Below are positions 1 to 10,144 of a stretch of DNA of 64,000 nucleotides, in pieces. The stretch comes from Spirochaetia bacterium (GTDB lineage: Bacteria > Spirochaetota > Leptospiria > Turneriellales > JAOUOS01). The DNA is taken from positions 83,485 to 147,484 of the forward strand of contig JAOUOT010000001.1 of assembly GCA_029880265.1 (NCBI GenBank), in the 5' to 3' direction. A program made the position numbers and the translations under genes. Every line of letters begins with the position of its first letter. The first letter of the stretch is position 1. The notes under the pieces are model-generated. The model worked only from the letters and a program-made list of their open reading frames with translations. It made no database searches and had not been told where the DNA came from.

Positions 1-2
1 CA

Positions 3-257
3 TGGCAAGCCTCGGTCGACCCCGATACGGGCGAGACCGTAGATACGTATTTATTATACTGGTATGATAAACCGCCTTCAACCTATTATTTATATGAAGA
101 TCTGTTTCAAGAAATTAATAACCAACTTTATTATTCAATTGCGGCAGATATAACAAACGGAAAGCTCACAAACGGCGCGCATTATTTTACGATTACCGCT
201 TACCATGATTATAGAGAATCAGATCACTCAAATATTATTGAATTTATAATACCTTAA
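3..257 (+). CDS. C-terminal fragment of a protein of unknown function, possibly fibronectin type III-like (5' truncated by window edge)
   Basis: Open frame from the window edge: WQASVDPDTGETVDTYLLYWYDKPPSTYYLYEDLFQEINNQLYYSIAADITNGKLTNGAHYFTITAYHDYRESDHSNIIEFIIP*; the LTNGAHYFTITAYH pattern resembles an Fn3-type strand. Confidence 0.5.
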   Translation, partial: WQASVDPDTGETVDTYLLYWYDKPPSTYYLYEDLFQEINNQLYYSIAADITNGKLTNGAHYFTITAYHDYRESDHSNIIEFIIP

Positions 258-263
258 AAAAAT

Positions 264-336
264 TGGCCAGAGAGAGAATCGAACTCCCGACACGGGGATT
301 TTCAGTCCCCTGCTCTACCGACTGAGCTATCTGGCC
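264..336 (-). tRNA. tRNA-Phe (GAA)
   Basis: Reverse complement GGCCAGATAGCTCAGTCGGTAGAGCAGGGGACTGAAAATCCCCGTGTCGGGAGTTCGATTCTCTCTCTGGCCA folds as a cloverleaf with anticodon GAA; CCA not encoded. Confidence 0.96.
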
Positions 337-387
337 TATATAAATTGATCATTAATTTAAAAAAGAATATAGTGTAAATCAGAAAAA

Positions 388-975
388 TTATTCAGGTATA
401 GATTCAACCTGCTTGGGCTTATCTTGACTTTTCTTGCCTTTTGGTCTTAAAATCATAGACATAATTCGCCCTTCTAAAGATGGGGGCTTCTCAACCACGG
501 CATCTTCTTCAATATTTTTAGCAAAATTTTGAAGTTTCTCAAGACCAAGATCGGTATGGGCCATTTCTCTTCCCCGAAAACGCATCGACACTTTTACGTT
601 ATCTCCTTCTAGTAAGAAATTCTTTGCCATTAAACATTTTCTTTCAAAATCGCCCACGTCAATTTTGGGACCCATTTTAATTTCTTTAATTTGAATAACT
701 TTTTGCTTTTTCTTGCTTTCTTTATCTTTTTTTGCTTTTTCAAATTTATATTTACCGTAATCAATGATTTTTACAATGGGCCAGTCTTTTGATTTAGTGA
801 TTTCTACCAAATCTTCGCCGCTTTCTCTAGACATCTTTAGCGCTTCTTCTATAGAGATTAATTTAGCGCCGTCGTCTGTAATTAGACGAACCTTTTCTTC
901 TGTAATTTCATTATTAATTCGGGTGTCTCTAAAAACTCTGCCGTGTTTGCCAAATCGTTTTTTTATTTTACGCAT
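388..975 (-). CDS. infC: Translation initiation factor IF-3
   Basis: RDTRINNEITEEKVRLI..., IKEIKMGPKIDVGDFERKCLMAKNFLLEGDNVKVSMRFRGREMAHTDLG is diagnostic of IF-3. Confidence 0.97.
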   Translation of the reverse strand: MRKIKKRFGKHGRVFRDTRINNEITEEKVRLITDDGAKLISIEEALKMSRESGEDLVEITKSKDWPIVKIIDYGKYKFEKAKKDKESKKKQKVIQIKEIKMGPKIDVGDFERKCLMAKNFLLEGDNVKVSMRFRGREMAHTDLGLEKLQNFAKNIEEDAVVEKPPSLEGRIMSMILRPKGKKSQDKPKQVESIPE

Positions 976-1085
976 ACTTACTATACAATCTGATCGACGC
1001 TTTTAATAATGAATTGATCTTTTTTACTAGAAATGAATCTAACAGATTTGAGTTTATTTATCATTGATTTAAACTAATGATATTC

Positions 1086-2240
1086 TTATAGAAAGACATT
1101 TTTTTTATCGGTGTTTTCCCAGGTAAAGGAATCGCCTTCTCTGCCGAAATGCCCATAAGAGGCGGTTGGCAGGTATTTTATCTTTCTTAAGTTAAGAGTT
1201 TCGCGAATACCTTTTGGGGTAAGATCAAAGTTTTCTAATACTAATTTTTCAATTTTTTCATCGTCGAACTTTCCTGTACCGAATGTGTTTACCAACACTG
1301 AAACAGGTTTGGCCACCCCAATTGCGTATGCGGCCTGTATTTCGCACTTTTCGGCAATACCCGAAGCCACGATGTTTTTAGCCACATATCTTAGCATATA
1401 AGCCGCGCTTCTGTCTACTTTTGAGGGGTCTTTGCCGCTAAACGCGCCGCCGCCGTGTCTGGCGTAGCCGCCGTAAGTATCAACAATAATTTTTCTGCCC
1501 GTCAGCCCGCAATCTCCGTGGGGACCTCCGACGACAAATCTGCCTGTCGGGTTTATAAGATATTTAGTATTATTTAAAAATTCATGCGGTATTACCTTTT
1601 TAACGGCCATTTCAATGACCGCTTCTGAAATTTGCTCTCTTGTCGCGCTTTCAGAATGCTGAGTGCTTACCACTACAGTTTCAATACTTACCGGTTTATC
1701 GTCTACATATTTTACGGTAACCTGAGATTTTGAATCGGGACCCAGAAAATCTACAGTTTTATTGTGGCGAACTTTTGCGAGTTCCTGAAGAATACGATGA
1801 GAATAATAAATTGGCATCGGCATTAACGCGTCTGTTTCATTATTAGCGTATCCGAACATTAGGCCCTGATCGCCCGCGCCTTCTTCTTTATAAAGACCTT
1901 CGCCTATAACGCCCTGCGCTATATCGGGAGACTGAGTATGGGCTCTTACGTCAACATTTGCATTTTCGGAGTCAAAACCGAGTTCTTCAGAAGTATATCC
2001 TATATTTTTAACAACATTTCTGGCCAACTTTTCAATTTCTGTTTTAGAAATTTCTCCTTTAGACGATATTTCGCCGGCCACTACCAAGTGCCCTGTCGTT
2101 ATCAACGATTCACAGGCAACGCGCGAACTTTCGTCAAGAGCAAGATAAGCGTCTAAAACGGCGTCTGAAATTTGGTCGCATATTTTATCGGGATGACCTT
2201 CTGATACAGATTCAGAAGTAAAAAGATAGTTTTTATTCAT
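1086..2240 (-). CDS. metK: S-adenosylmethionine synthetase
   Basis: [66 protein letters not shown] motifs. Confidence 0.98.
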   Translation of the reverse strand: MNKNYLFTSESVSEGHPDKICDQISDAVLDAYLALDESSRVACESLITTGHLVVAGEISSKGEISKTEIEKLARNVVKNIGYTSEELGFDSENANVDVRAHTQSPDIAQGVIGEGLYKEEGAGDQGLMFGYANNETDALMPMPIYYSHRILQELAKVRHNKTVDFLGPDSKSQVTVKYVDDKPVSIETVVVSTQHSESATREQISEAVIEMAVKKVIPHEFLNNTKYLINPTGRFVVGGPHGDCGLTGRKIIVDTYGGYARHGGGAFSGKDPSKVDRSAAYMLRYVAKNIVASGIAEKCEIQAAYAIGVAKPVSVLVNTFGTGKFDDEKIEKLVLENFDLTPKGIRETLNLRKIKYLPTASYGHFGREGDSFTWENTDKKNVFL

Positions 2241-2386
2241 ATAAGAAGGTCAAATATATCAAGCGTTACAAAACGAAAACTCTTTTTTCTTTTTACTAAA
2301 AACCGCAAATAGACGAAAATATATTAGAAAGAAAAAAAATTATTAATTGGATATGCGATATATTTTCTTAATCTAGATGCATTTTT

Positions 2387-3706
2387 ATGATAGACCAACA
2401 TAATAAATTAAAACAAATTTGGAATATTATTATTTTCTTACTGGTGATGATAGAGGCTCTAGAGGTGCCGTCTAGGTTTGTTTTGAAATATGAATTAAGC
2501 GGATTTCTTTTGCTTATTGATTTTATAACGCCATTATTCTTGATTGCCGATATAATTTTAACGATACATACAAAAACGGTTATAAGCGGACGTCTTTCTG
2601 AAAATAAAAAAATTGTATTTCAAAATTATTTGCGAGGATGGTTTGTTTTTGACCTGCTTTCATCTCTGCCTTATAATTATTTTACGGGAGATTATCCAAT
2701 TTTTGGAGTCGATAAAAATGGAAACTTTGCTTTATTCATGGAAATAATGCTTTTTTTAAGACTACTTAGACTTATTCATATTCTTGATTCAAAAAATATA
2801 ACTCATCGCTGGAAAATATTAAAAATGATAAATCCAAGCGTATTAAGACTTGGTTTTTTTATTTTTTGGATCATGATTGTCGCTCACTGGATGGCATGCG
2901 GATGGCTTTATCTGGATGGTATTGAAAGAATTGGCTCAAGAGCAAACCAATACATAGTGTCTTTATATTGGACAATCACAACGCTTACAACCGTTGGCTA
3001 TGGGGATATTACGCCTAAAACCATCCCCCAAACAATATACACTATGATAACAATGATTCTTGGCGTTGGAATATACGGTTATGTTATTGGTAACGTGTCT
3101 TCTTTACTGGCGAATATTGATATATCAAAATCAAATTATCAAGAGAAAATGGAAAAAATAAACGCCTTTCTAAAATACCGCGAAGTGCCTGAAAATATAA
3201 AAGAAAGAGTTATTCATTATTATGAATATTTATGGGATAGCCGCCTAGGTTCAGACGAAACACAAATGATTTCTGACTTACCGCCTTCAATAAAAATAGA
3301 TATTTCAATGCACTTAAATAAAAATATTATTGAAAAAATACCCATGTTTAAGGGCGCTTCGCAAGAAATGATTAAAGCTCTGGTTCTAGAGCTTAAACCT
3401 GTTGTTTTTACTCCTGGAGATCTCGTAGTTGAGAAAGGCGAAATTGGCGAAGTTATGTACTTTATAAGCAAGGGAGATCTTGAAGTATTGGCTGAGCCGA
3501 ATAATAAAGTTGTAGCTTCGCTTTCTGAGGGCAACTTTTTTGGAGAAATCGCTCTTTTAGAAAGTTCGCCCCGAACAGCTACAATTCGAGCGGCAGATTA
3601 CTGCGATTTATATATGCTTCATAAAAACGCTTTTGAAAAAGTTTTAAAAGACTATCCTGATTTTGCCTCACAGATAAGAAAACAAGCAGCGAAAAGAAGA
3701 AAATAA
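2387..3706 (+). CDS. Cyclic-nucleotide-gated K+ channel-like protein (six TM, C-linker, C-terminal cNMP-binding domain; SthK/LliK-like)
   Basis: Filter TTLTTVGYGDITP (TVGYGD at 2990-3007), S4-like LFLRLLRLIHIL, phosphate-binding cassette FFGEIALLESSPRTATIRA. Confidence 0.9.
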   Translation: MIDQHNKLKQIWNIIIFLLVMIEALEVPSRFVLKYELSGFLLLIDFITPLFLIADIILTIHTKTVISGRLSENKKIVFQNYLRGWFVFDLLSSLPYNYFTGDYPIFGVDKNGNFALFMEIMLFLRLLRLIHILDSKNITHRWKILKMINPSVLRLGFFIFWIMIVAHWMACGWLYLDGIERIGSRANQYIVSLYWTITTLTTVGYGDITPKTIPQTIYTMITMILGVGIYGYVIGNVSSLLANIDISKSNYQEKMEKINAFLKYREVPENIKERVIHYYEYLWDSRLGSDETQMISDLPPSIKIDISMHLNKNIIEKIPMFKGASQEMIKALVLELKPVVFTPGDLVVEKGEIGEVMYFISKGDLEVLAEPNNKVVASLSEGNFFGEIALLESSPRTATIRAADYCDLYMLHKNAFEKVLKDYPDFASQIRKQAAKRRK

Positions 3707-3711
3707 AAACC

Positions 3712-4845
3712 TTATCCAAAATAAGTTACCGCTCGCGGAACAGGTATTTCTAGTACGAAGCTATTCTTTGATTCATGCACGGTCAAAATTTTATCAAAAG
3801 CCATAAATAAATCGTCAACGACTTCAGGCGTGACATGAAAATCAATCACCTCTCTCTCGTCATTTATCATGCGGCCGGTTATACTTTTCAGTTTTTCTCC
3901 GCCAATTAAATTTCCATAAACGCGCGTGGCCCCGTGAGCTCCGGTATGCATAGCGGTATTGATGAATTCATCGCCTAAACCGCGTCGCGTTATAAGTTTT
4001 AAGTTAATTAAATCAGATTTTTGTTTTCTTTTAAATTGCCTCACAGAAGCAAGTCCTATATCGGCCATGCGCCAGCTTTTACTTTCTTTTAGCTCGTCAA
4101 TAGCCTTGACAATCTGCTCTGTGGTAGCTTCTGTATGAGAAGAACTGACTGTAGTATGCAAATTTATAAACCCCGTGGGAACTTTAGTTGTATAGATAAA
4201 ACCCATGCCAGGAGCAAAAAGACGGCCCGCTTCAACCATTACATTGAAAATTCTATCGCACTCCATTTCGTCTACAACCACATCAATTATTTCTTTTTCA
4301 GGATTAACGGCAATCTTTAAGAGTCCCATTCGATCTCGAACGCCTTTACCTTCGCCAAAATGGATTATAGGCGCGGCCGCCCCTTCGCGCACTGCGGCTG
4401 CCGCAATTTCATCGGCTTTACCGCGCTGACAAACGCATGTTATCAAACTCAGATTTACCTGAGGCTTTACTTGAGCGCTTTTTTCTACAACTTCAAATTC
4501 TTTATGATTTGTAGATAAGTATTCTGTTGTCCATGCCTTAGAAAGAGGTATGCTTTTTACCGCGCCAATTGCTCTTTTATTAATTTCAGTTACGAGAATT
4601 GATTTCTGAAGAACATTCTCAGCCGTCTCTTTTGTTGTGAGAATTAACATACTTTCCATTTCCGGAGAAATTGAAAGCGGCTTAAACCATCCCTTTTTTC
4701 CCTGGCGCATACTGCCGCGAGCTTTAACAATGATACCAAACAAACCGCCGGCGGCCTGCACTTGACTGATTACTTTTTCGGCAAAACCTTTTCGAACAAT
4801 AATTGAAATCAAAGCCAATTTCTGATGTTTATTTAATACCGACAT
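3712..4845 (-). CDS. Protein with three tandem PII-like domains
   Basis: Three ~100-aa repeats with PII-like strands (LALISIIVRKGFAEKVI..., VNLSLITCVCQRGKADEIA..., INLKLITRRGLGDEFI...) and T-loop-like spacers. Confidence 0.75.
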   Translation of the reverse strand: MSVLNKHQKLALISIIVRKGFAEKVISQVQAAGGLFGIIVKARGSMRQGKKGWFKPLSISPEMESMLILTTKETAENVLQKSILVTEINKRAIGAVKSIPLSKAWTTEYLSTNHKEFEVVEKSAQVKPQVNLSLITCVCQRGKADEIAAAAVREGAAAPIIHFGEGKGVRDRMGLLKIAVNPEKEIIDVVVDEMECDRIFNVMVEAGRLFAPGMGFIYTTKVPTGFINLHTTVSSSHTEATTEQIVKAIDELKESKSWRMADIGLASVRQFKRKQKSDLINLKLITRRGLGDEFINTAMHTGAHGATRVYGNLIGGEKLKSITGRMINDEREVIDFHVTPEVVDDLFMAFDKILTVHESKNSFVLEIPVPRAVTYFG

Positions 4846-4850
4846 TGAAC

Positions 4851-6743
4851 TTAAGCCTCTACTTCTTCTTCAGTTTCTGACGATTCGCTCTGTTGTACTA
4901 GTTTGCCGACGATTAGAACCGTTAAAATCGGAAATACCGAAGCCATTGCAAGAACTCCAAAACCTTCGAGAGCGCCTATTGATTGACCTATTCCTAACCC
5001 CATGGCCAGCACCAAAGGAACCGTGATAGGTCCCGTTGTTACGCCGGCGCTATCCCAGGCAAAATTAACAAAGTCTTCTGACGATATAAAAGTTAAAACA
5101 AGCAGTATCATATATGGGGGCAACAGCATCCAGCTTAGGGGCAGATCAAAAACCAGCTTGGCGACGCCCGCGGCGATACCAATGCCAACGCCTGCGGCGA
5201 CAGATTGCATTAACAATGATTTTCTAAACGAACCGATAGTTATCTTTTCTACTGTCGCCCCTAAAGCATTTAAGGCGGGCTCGGCCAGTGTTGCGCTATA
5301 GCCCAAGGCAAAGCCGAATAAAATAACCGCAATTTGCCCAATAAATTTATTTTCAAACAAGGGGCCATGCATGCCAAGAGCACCATACGGTTTGATTGCG
5401 GTAAAACTTGAAGAAATATTCTGACCTACCTGACTACCCAGAGGCTCAAGGGCCAGAAATATTCCAAGCATAAAAAGCGACATACCAATAAGAGCGAAAA
5501 ATATTCCAATGGCTATTTCATCGCTGCCTTTAATCTTTTCTCTTAATATTCCTCTTAATACGAGAAATAACAGCAGACAAAGCGGCAATATCGCCCGAGC
5601 GGCGCCTATTAAAGAATCTTTAAGCTTCTCAAAAAAATCAAGAGCGTCATCCCAGAAACGCAAATCGGACATTTTTGCTCTAAAACCATATCGTTTCTTA
5701 ACAATGATCGAGGCGTTATCAATGATAATTTTGCCCTCGTCAAGTTTCATATCGCCTTTAAAAGACAACTCAGATCCTGCAGGCACCTTGCCGCTTTTTC
5801 TAAATTTTTCAAAGTCTTCAAAGCTATAACCCGTTTCTGCGAGTTCTTTTGGCTTGTTTTTTTCTTCGCTTAAAGCGACATGAGCGCTTGCTGCTTGCTT
5901 GTCAAATTTCAATTTCGAGTTTGGCCTTCCGTAATAATCATCAAGGCCCAAATGACCAAAGGCCAATGAAAAAACCGCTATAATAGGAAAAAGCGACGCC
6001 AATGTTACGATTCCAAATCCGGTTCCCCCTGAGCTGCCTGAAACAATTCGCGAAACTCCAATGCCGAGCGCCAGTACCAGGGGAACGGTTACCGGCCCGG
6101 TGGTTACCGCCCCGCAATCCCATGCAAGACCAATTACCGGGTTAAGCGCCTCATTAAAATTCGCAAAGACGGTAAAAAATGTTAACAATATGACAAGGGG
6201 GTAGATAAGTACTTTCAAGCTCCATGAATACAGAAATCGCAAAACGCCAAAAATTACCGCTATGCCAACGCCAACGCCTACGGCAATCACCAGTTGACCG
6301 GCAAACTCATTTAATAGAGAATAAAGAAGAGGAGCGCTATCGGGTTCTATATATCTTCCGGCTAGCTGCAAAGTGGCAATAGCCGGTTCTGCAAACGTGG
6401 CCCCAAGACCCAACATAAAAGCAAAACTTAAAATAATAATTAATCCGGCTTTTTGTGGCAAAGTAGCGCCGATAGTTTCGCCAAAGGGCATTAATCCCAG
6501 AGTGAGCCCTTCCATAAAAAGCATTAAGCCGAATAAAACGATAGCAATACCTACGGCAATCATAATAGAATCTACTATTGGCAGCCTTAAAATTATCAAC
6601 TGGAACAGAATAAGATATGTAATTATCAGCCAAACATTTTTTATCTGTTCATAAATACGATCGCCAAGATATGGTTTGAGAATGGTCAAGCGCTCTTTCC
6701 ATGTCATTTTTATTTTTGGCAATGTATTTTTAATCGCTTCCAT
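4851..6743 (-). CDS. DUF1538-family membrane protein, two DUF1538 repeats fused (putative cation/proton antiporter)
   Basis: Two homologous membrane halves, each with LGATFAEPA / YSATLAEPA and WDCGAVTTGPVTVPLVLALG / WDSAGVTTGPITVPLVLAMG signatures. Confidence 0.85.
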   Translation of the reverse strand: MEAIKNTLPKIKMTWKERLTILKPYLGDRIYEQIKNVWLIITYLILFQLIILRLPIVDSIMIAVGIAIVLFGLMLFMEGLTLGLMPFGETIGATLPQKAGLIIILSFAFMLGLGATFAEPAIATLQLAGRYIEPDSAPLLYSLLNEFAGQLVIAVGVGVGIAVIFGVLRFLYSWSLKVLIYPLVILLTFFTVFANFNEALNPVIGLAWDCGAVTTGPVTVPLVLALGIGVSRIVSGSSGGTGFGIVTLASLFPIIAVFSLAFGHLGLDDYYGRPNSKLKFDKQAASAHVALSEEKNKPKELAETGYSFEDFEKFRKSGKVPAGSELSFKGDMKLDEGKIIIDNASIIVKKRYGFRAKMSDLRFWDDALDFFEKLKDSLIGAARAILPLCLLLFLVLRGILREKIKGSDEIAIGIFFALIGMSLFMLGIFLALEPLGSQVGQNISSSFTAIKPYGALGMHGPLFENKFIGQIAVILFGFALGYSATLAEPALNALGATVEKITIGSFRKSLLMQSVAAGVGIGIAAGVAKLVFDLPLSWMLLPPYMILLVLTFISSEDFVNFAWDSAGVTTGPITVPLVLAMGLGIGQSIGALEGFGVLAMASVFPILTVLIVGKLVQQSESSETEEEVEA

Positions 6744-6949
6744 ATAATCTTGAAAAATTATGTATTACTTGTTCTTATTTTCAGTACTTATTTTCTAGTT
6801 ATATGTAATCTTATAGAACTTCGGGTGTAAAGAATTTTTTTTCGATAAGTAAAAATGGTATGGCTGCTATTTTCAATAAGATTGCGATTTTTGGAACTTT
6901 CTCAGAAGTTTAGGCTTTACAAATTGATTGAATAAATAAAGAAATACCC

Positions 6950-8335
6950 ATGAAAAAAATCGCCATTTTAGGAGCGGGTATAACCGGTCTTAGTACCGCT
7001 TATTTTTTAAAAAAAAGAGAAGACGCTCCCGATATTGAAATTTTTGAATCGGGCCAAATTGGCGGTCAGGTGCAGACAGAAATTTATGAAGACTGCATTA
7101 TTGAAAAAGGCCCTGAAACATTTCAAATGAGAACCCCCCTGCTAAAAGTATTGTGCGAAGAACTAAATATCAGCGATAAACTAAAACAGGCCCAAAAAGA
7201 GGCAGCTAAAAGATATATTATAAAAGAAGGTCAATTGGTAAAGCTTCCCGCAGGGCCGCTCTCTTTTCTTACGACTTCAGCCATGTCGTTTTTTCAAAAA
7301 ATTAAATTAATATTGGCCCTAAAAAAGAAATTTTCTCTTTGGCCGGGGATGTCTTTTTTTGACGGCACAAGAAATATTTTCGGACAAGAATTTGCCGAAT
7401 ATTTGTCGTCTTCGGTGGCCCGCGGCGTATATGGCACAGAAGCCGAAGATTTAGAATTTTCGTCGGCTTTTCCCGATGTTTATGAAGCCATTCAACATAC
7501 GCCGTCTTTAATAAAGGCTGTTAAGAAAATTATAGCCGAAAAAAAACAGTACTGGCAAAATGAACTTGGCGAAAACGCATTTGAAGGTTTTGAAAAGGGA
7601 ATGTATTCTTTTGAAGGCGGTCTGATAACCTTTGTTGAAGCCTTAAGAAACTCTATAAAAGAAAAAGGAGTAAAAATTGAAAATACAAAAATACAACGCG
7701 TGATAAACAAGCGAAATGAATATTATGTACATACAAAACAAAATAAATACGGTCCGTTTGATAAAGTAATCTCTACAGTATCGCCCGGCGAGTTATCGCA
7801 AATTATAAAAGAGATGAACAAGCCCGCCTCGGTAAGACTCAATGAAATGAAGTATTCGCCGATGACCGTGGTTGTTCAGGCATGGGATAAAAATAATTTC
7901 AGCTACCCTGGCTTTGGGTTTTTAGCTCCGCGCAAAGAAAAAATGCCCATGTTAGGAACTCTTTTCTCAAGCAATATATTTTCACACAAGGCTCCAAAGC
8001 ATTTATTCTTAACCAAAACGATGATTAGCGGAGACTCTGATTTGTTTAACGATGAAGAGGTGTCAACCATGCAATATGAGGGATTAAAAAAAATATTTAA
8101 AATAAAAAAACCTCCTTTATGGTATAAAATCTATCGTTACAAACAGGGTATGCCGAAGTATTTTTTAGGGTATCACGAATGGAAAGAAGACGTACTTTCT
8201 TTATTGTCTCCTTTTCCAGAGTTTCAACTTTCAGGATGGCATTTTTCGGGCATGGGACTTTCTGACGCGCTTGCAAACTCATACAAGATTGCCAAAAATT
8301 TCGATCAGAATAATACAAAAAATTCGGAAGAATAA
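6950..8335 (+). CDS. hemY: Protoporphyrinogen oxidase-like FAD-dependent oxidoreductase
   Basis: N-terminal Rossmann GAGITGLSTAYFL, IEKGPETFQ, EFAEYLSSSVARGVYGTEAEDLEFSSAFPD. Confidence 0.85.
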   Translation: MKKIAILGAGITGLSTAYFLKKREDAPDIEIFESGQIGGQVQTEIYEDCIIEKGPETFQMRTPLLKVLCEELNISDKLKQAQKEAAKRYIIKEGQLVKLPAGPLSFLTTSAMSFFQKIKLILALKKKFSLWPGMSFFDGTRNIFGQEFAEYLSSSVARGVYGTEAEDLEFSSAFPDVYEAIQHTPSLIKAVKKIIAEKKQYWQNELGENAFEGFEKGMYSFEGGLITFVEALRNSIKEKGVKIENTKIQRVINKRNEYYVHTKQNKYGPFDKVISTVSPGELSQIIKEMNKPASVRLNEMKYSPMTVVVQAWDKNNFSYPGFGFLAPRKEKMPMLGTLFSSNIFSHKAPKHLFLTKTMISGDSDLFNDEEVSTMQYEGLKKIFKIKKPPLWYKIYRYKQGMPKYFLGYHEWKEDVLSLLSPFPEFQLSGWHFSGMGLSDALANSYKIAKNFDQNNTKNSEE

Positions 8336-8337
8336 TA

Positions 8338-9195
8338 TTGAACGCCTTAAAAGCAAAAAAAAATATCGTCTGGAACTTTGCAGATACGGCCCCTCTGCTT
8401 TCGTTTGAAGAAGTTCATACCGTTTGCCAACAATCAAAATGCCCTAACCGAAGCGAATGCTCAAGTCAAAAATCGGCTACGTTCTTAATAGCGGGAGACT
8501 TGTGCACGCGAAATTGCGCTTTTTGCCATGTTCACGCGGGAAAACCTCTTTCTATAGAAGCGTTAAAAGAAAAAGAAACAAGCGCTATTTTATCGGCTGT
8601 TTCAAAATTAAATATGAAGTATGTCGTTTTAACCTCGGTCACAAGAGACGACAGCGAAAAAGAATTGGCAAACTATTTTGCGTTTCTCGTTAAGAAATTA
8701 AATCAGGCCGGATGTCTTGTCGAGGTATTAATACCTGATTTTCACGCAAAAGAAGAGTTTTTAAAAATAATTACAGAGGCGTCTCCCGCGGTTATAGCGC
8801 ATAATATTGAGACCGTATCAAGACTTTCAAAAAAGATGCGCCCCCAGGCCGACTATCAGACGTCGCTTTTAACTCTTAAAAAAATAAAAGAGATAAGCGG
8901 CCATATAATTACCAAAAGCTCTTTCATGACCGGCCTCGGAGAAAACAACGAAGACATAAATCAATTATTGATTGACCTTAAAGAAGCCAACGTAGACATA
9001 CTCATGATAGGTCAATATCTAAGACCCTCTGAAAAGCAGGCAATTGTGAAAAAAAATTACACAGAACAAGAATTCAATATATTAAGAGAGAAGGCAAATA
9101 AAATGGGCTTTTTGCATACCGAAGCGGGAACATTTGTTCGAAGCAGCTATAAAGCGCGCGAAGTCTTTTTAAAATTAACCAAAAAACAACGATGA
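8338..9195 (+). CDS. lipA: Lipoyl synthase (radical SAM), TTG start
   Basis: Auxiliary cluster CQQSKCPNRSEC, radical SAM CTRNCAFCHV, C-terminal FVRSSY. Confidence 0.95.
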   Translation: MNALKAKKNIVWNFADTAPLLSFEEVHTVCQQSKCPNRSECSSQKSATFLIAGDLCTRNCAFCHVHAGKPLSIEALKEKETSAILSAVSKLNMKYVVLTSVTRDDSEKELANYFAFLVKKLNQAGCLVEVLIPDFHAKEEFLKIITEASPAVIAHNIETVSRLSKKMRPQADYQTSLLTLKKIKEISGHIITKSSFMTGLGENNEDINQLLIDLKEANVDILMIGQYLRPSEKQAIVKKNYTEQEFNILREKANKMGFLHTEAGTFVRSSYKAREVFLKLTKKQR

Positions 9196-10130
9196 GCGAT
9201 AGTCAAAAAGAAATATTACACGCCGATTTTCAAAAGGCTGATTTTAAGTATCTAATAAGACTTCAAAGAGAAAATAAATTGTCCCAAGAAATATGCGAAA
9301 GACTGCTAGATTACTACAAGTCGCGTATATCAAATAAAAGCGATAAAATTTATACAAATTATTTTGAGTACTATTTATTTTTTGAGTTTATAAATTCGGC
9401 CGTTATAGGCGCCTTTTTTTACGGTATTGAAGAAAAAGATGTTTTTCTTCAATACGGAATACTTAACGACGTTAAATCTGAAATATTAAAAACATTGAAG
9501 AAAAAAGTTAATTTTGTCGCCGAAGAAAAAAAAGAGATAGATGAAACTTTAGATTTTTTGTATCATAGCGAAAATTTTGCGTGCAGGTTAAAAAAAGTAA
9601 CTTCACTGGAAAAAGAATATGTTTTAATTGTTTTATATCCTAAGGCGTTAGATATACGAGATAGACTTGAAAGATTAGAAAGAGTTTTTCTACGCTATTA
9701 TTTGCCCGACACGTTTAAGGCAGATAAACGCTTTTCTCCTTTATTTGAAGACGTCAATAAAACTATACTCGAAAAGATCAATCCGGCGCTTGAAAACGAC
9801 CAACCGGTCACTTTCTCTTTTTATAAATTTGAGAATTTTGAAAAATATATGGAATTTGGAGGCGAATTTTTCTCGAGACAGCTTATTGGCGAAATTCAAA
9901 AAGAATTTATTTCGCGCATGAAAGCTACTGATAAGTGTTTTATACTATCTCCCCGCGAATATCTAATTGTTTCTGTAAACTGTGAAATAGATGACATCAA
10001 AGACCGGTTTTCAAAAATGGCCTTTAAGGCTAAGAGCCTGATTTTAGCCTATAAGGTAAAATATTCAACTTTTTTTGAGCCGATAGAGCATTTATCAGAA
10101 AAGTGGAAGCAAATATCTATACAAAAATAA
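9192..10130 (+). CDS. Hypothetical protein with possible degenerate GGDEF-like C-terminal domain
   Basis: 312 aa; C-terminal pattern VTFSFYKFENFEKYMEFGGEFFSRQLIGEIQKEF..DKCFILSPREYLIVSV resembles a GGDEF fold without the signature. Confidence 0.45.
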   Translation: MSDSQKEILHADFQKADFKYLIRLQRENKLSQEICERLLDYYKSRISNKSDKIYTNYFEYYLFFEFINSAVIGAFFYGIEEKDVFLQYGILNDVKSEILKTLKKKVNFVAEEKKEIDETLDFLYHSENFACRLKKVTSLEKEYVLIVLYPKALDIRDRLERLERVFLRYYLPDTFKADKRFSPLFEDVNKTILEKINPALENDQPVTFSFYKFENFEKYMEFGGEFFSRQLIGEIQKEFISRMKATDKCFILSPREYLIVSVNCEIDDIKDRFSKMAFKAKSLILAYKVKYSTFFEPIEHLSEKWKQISIQK

Positions 10131-10144
10131 ATTAGGAGAAAAAA

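Noticed and set aside
2241-2386. Possible SAM riboswitch upstream of metK
   Set aside because: Only ~145 bp of AT-rich DNA between metK and the divergent channel gene; no conserved SAM-I or SAM-II core seen
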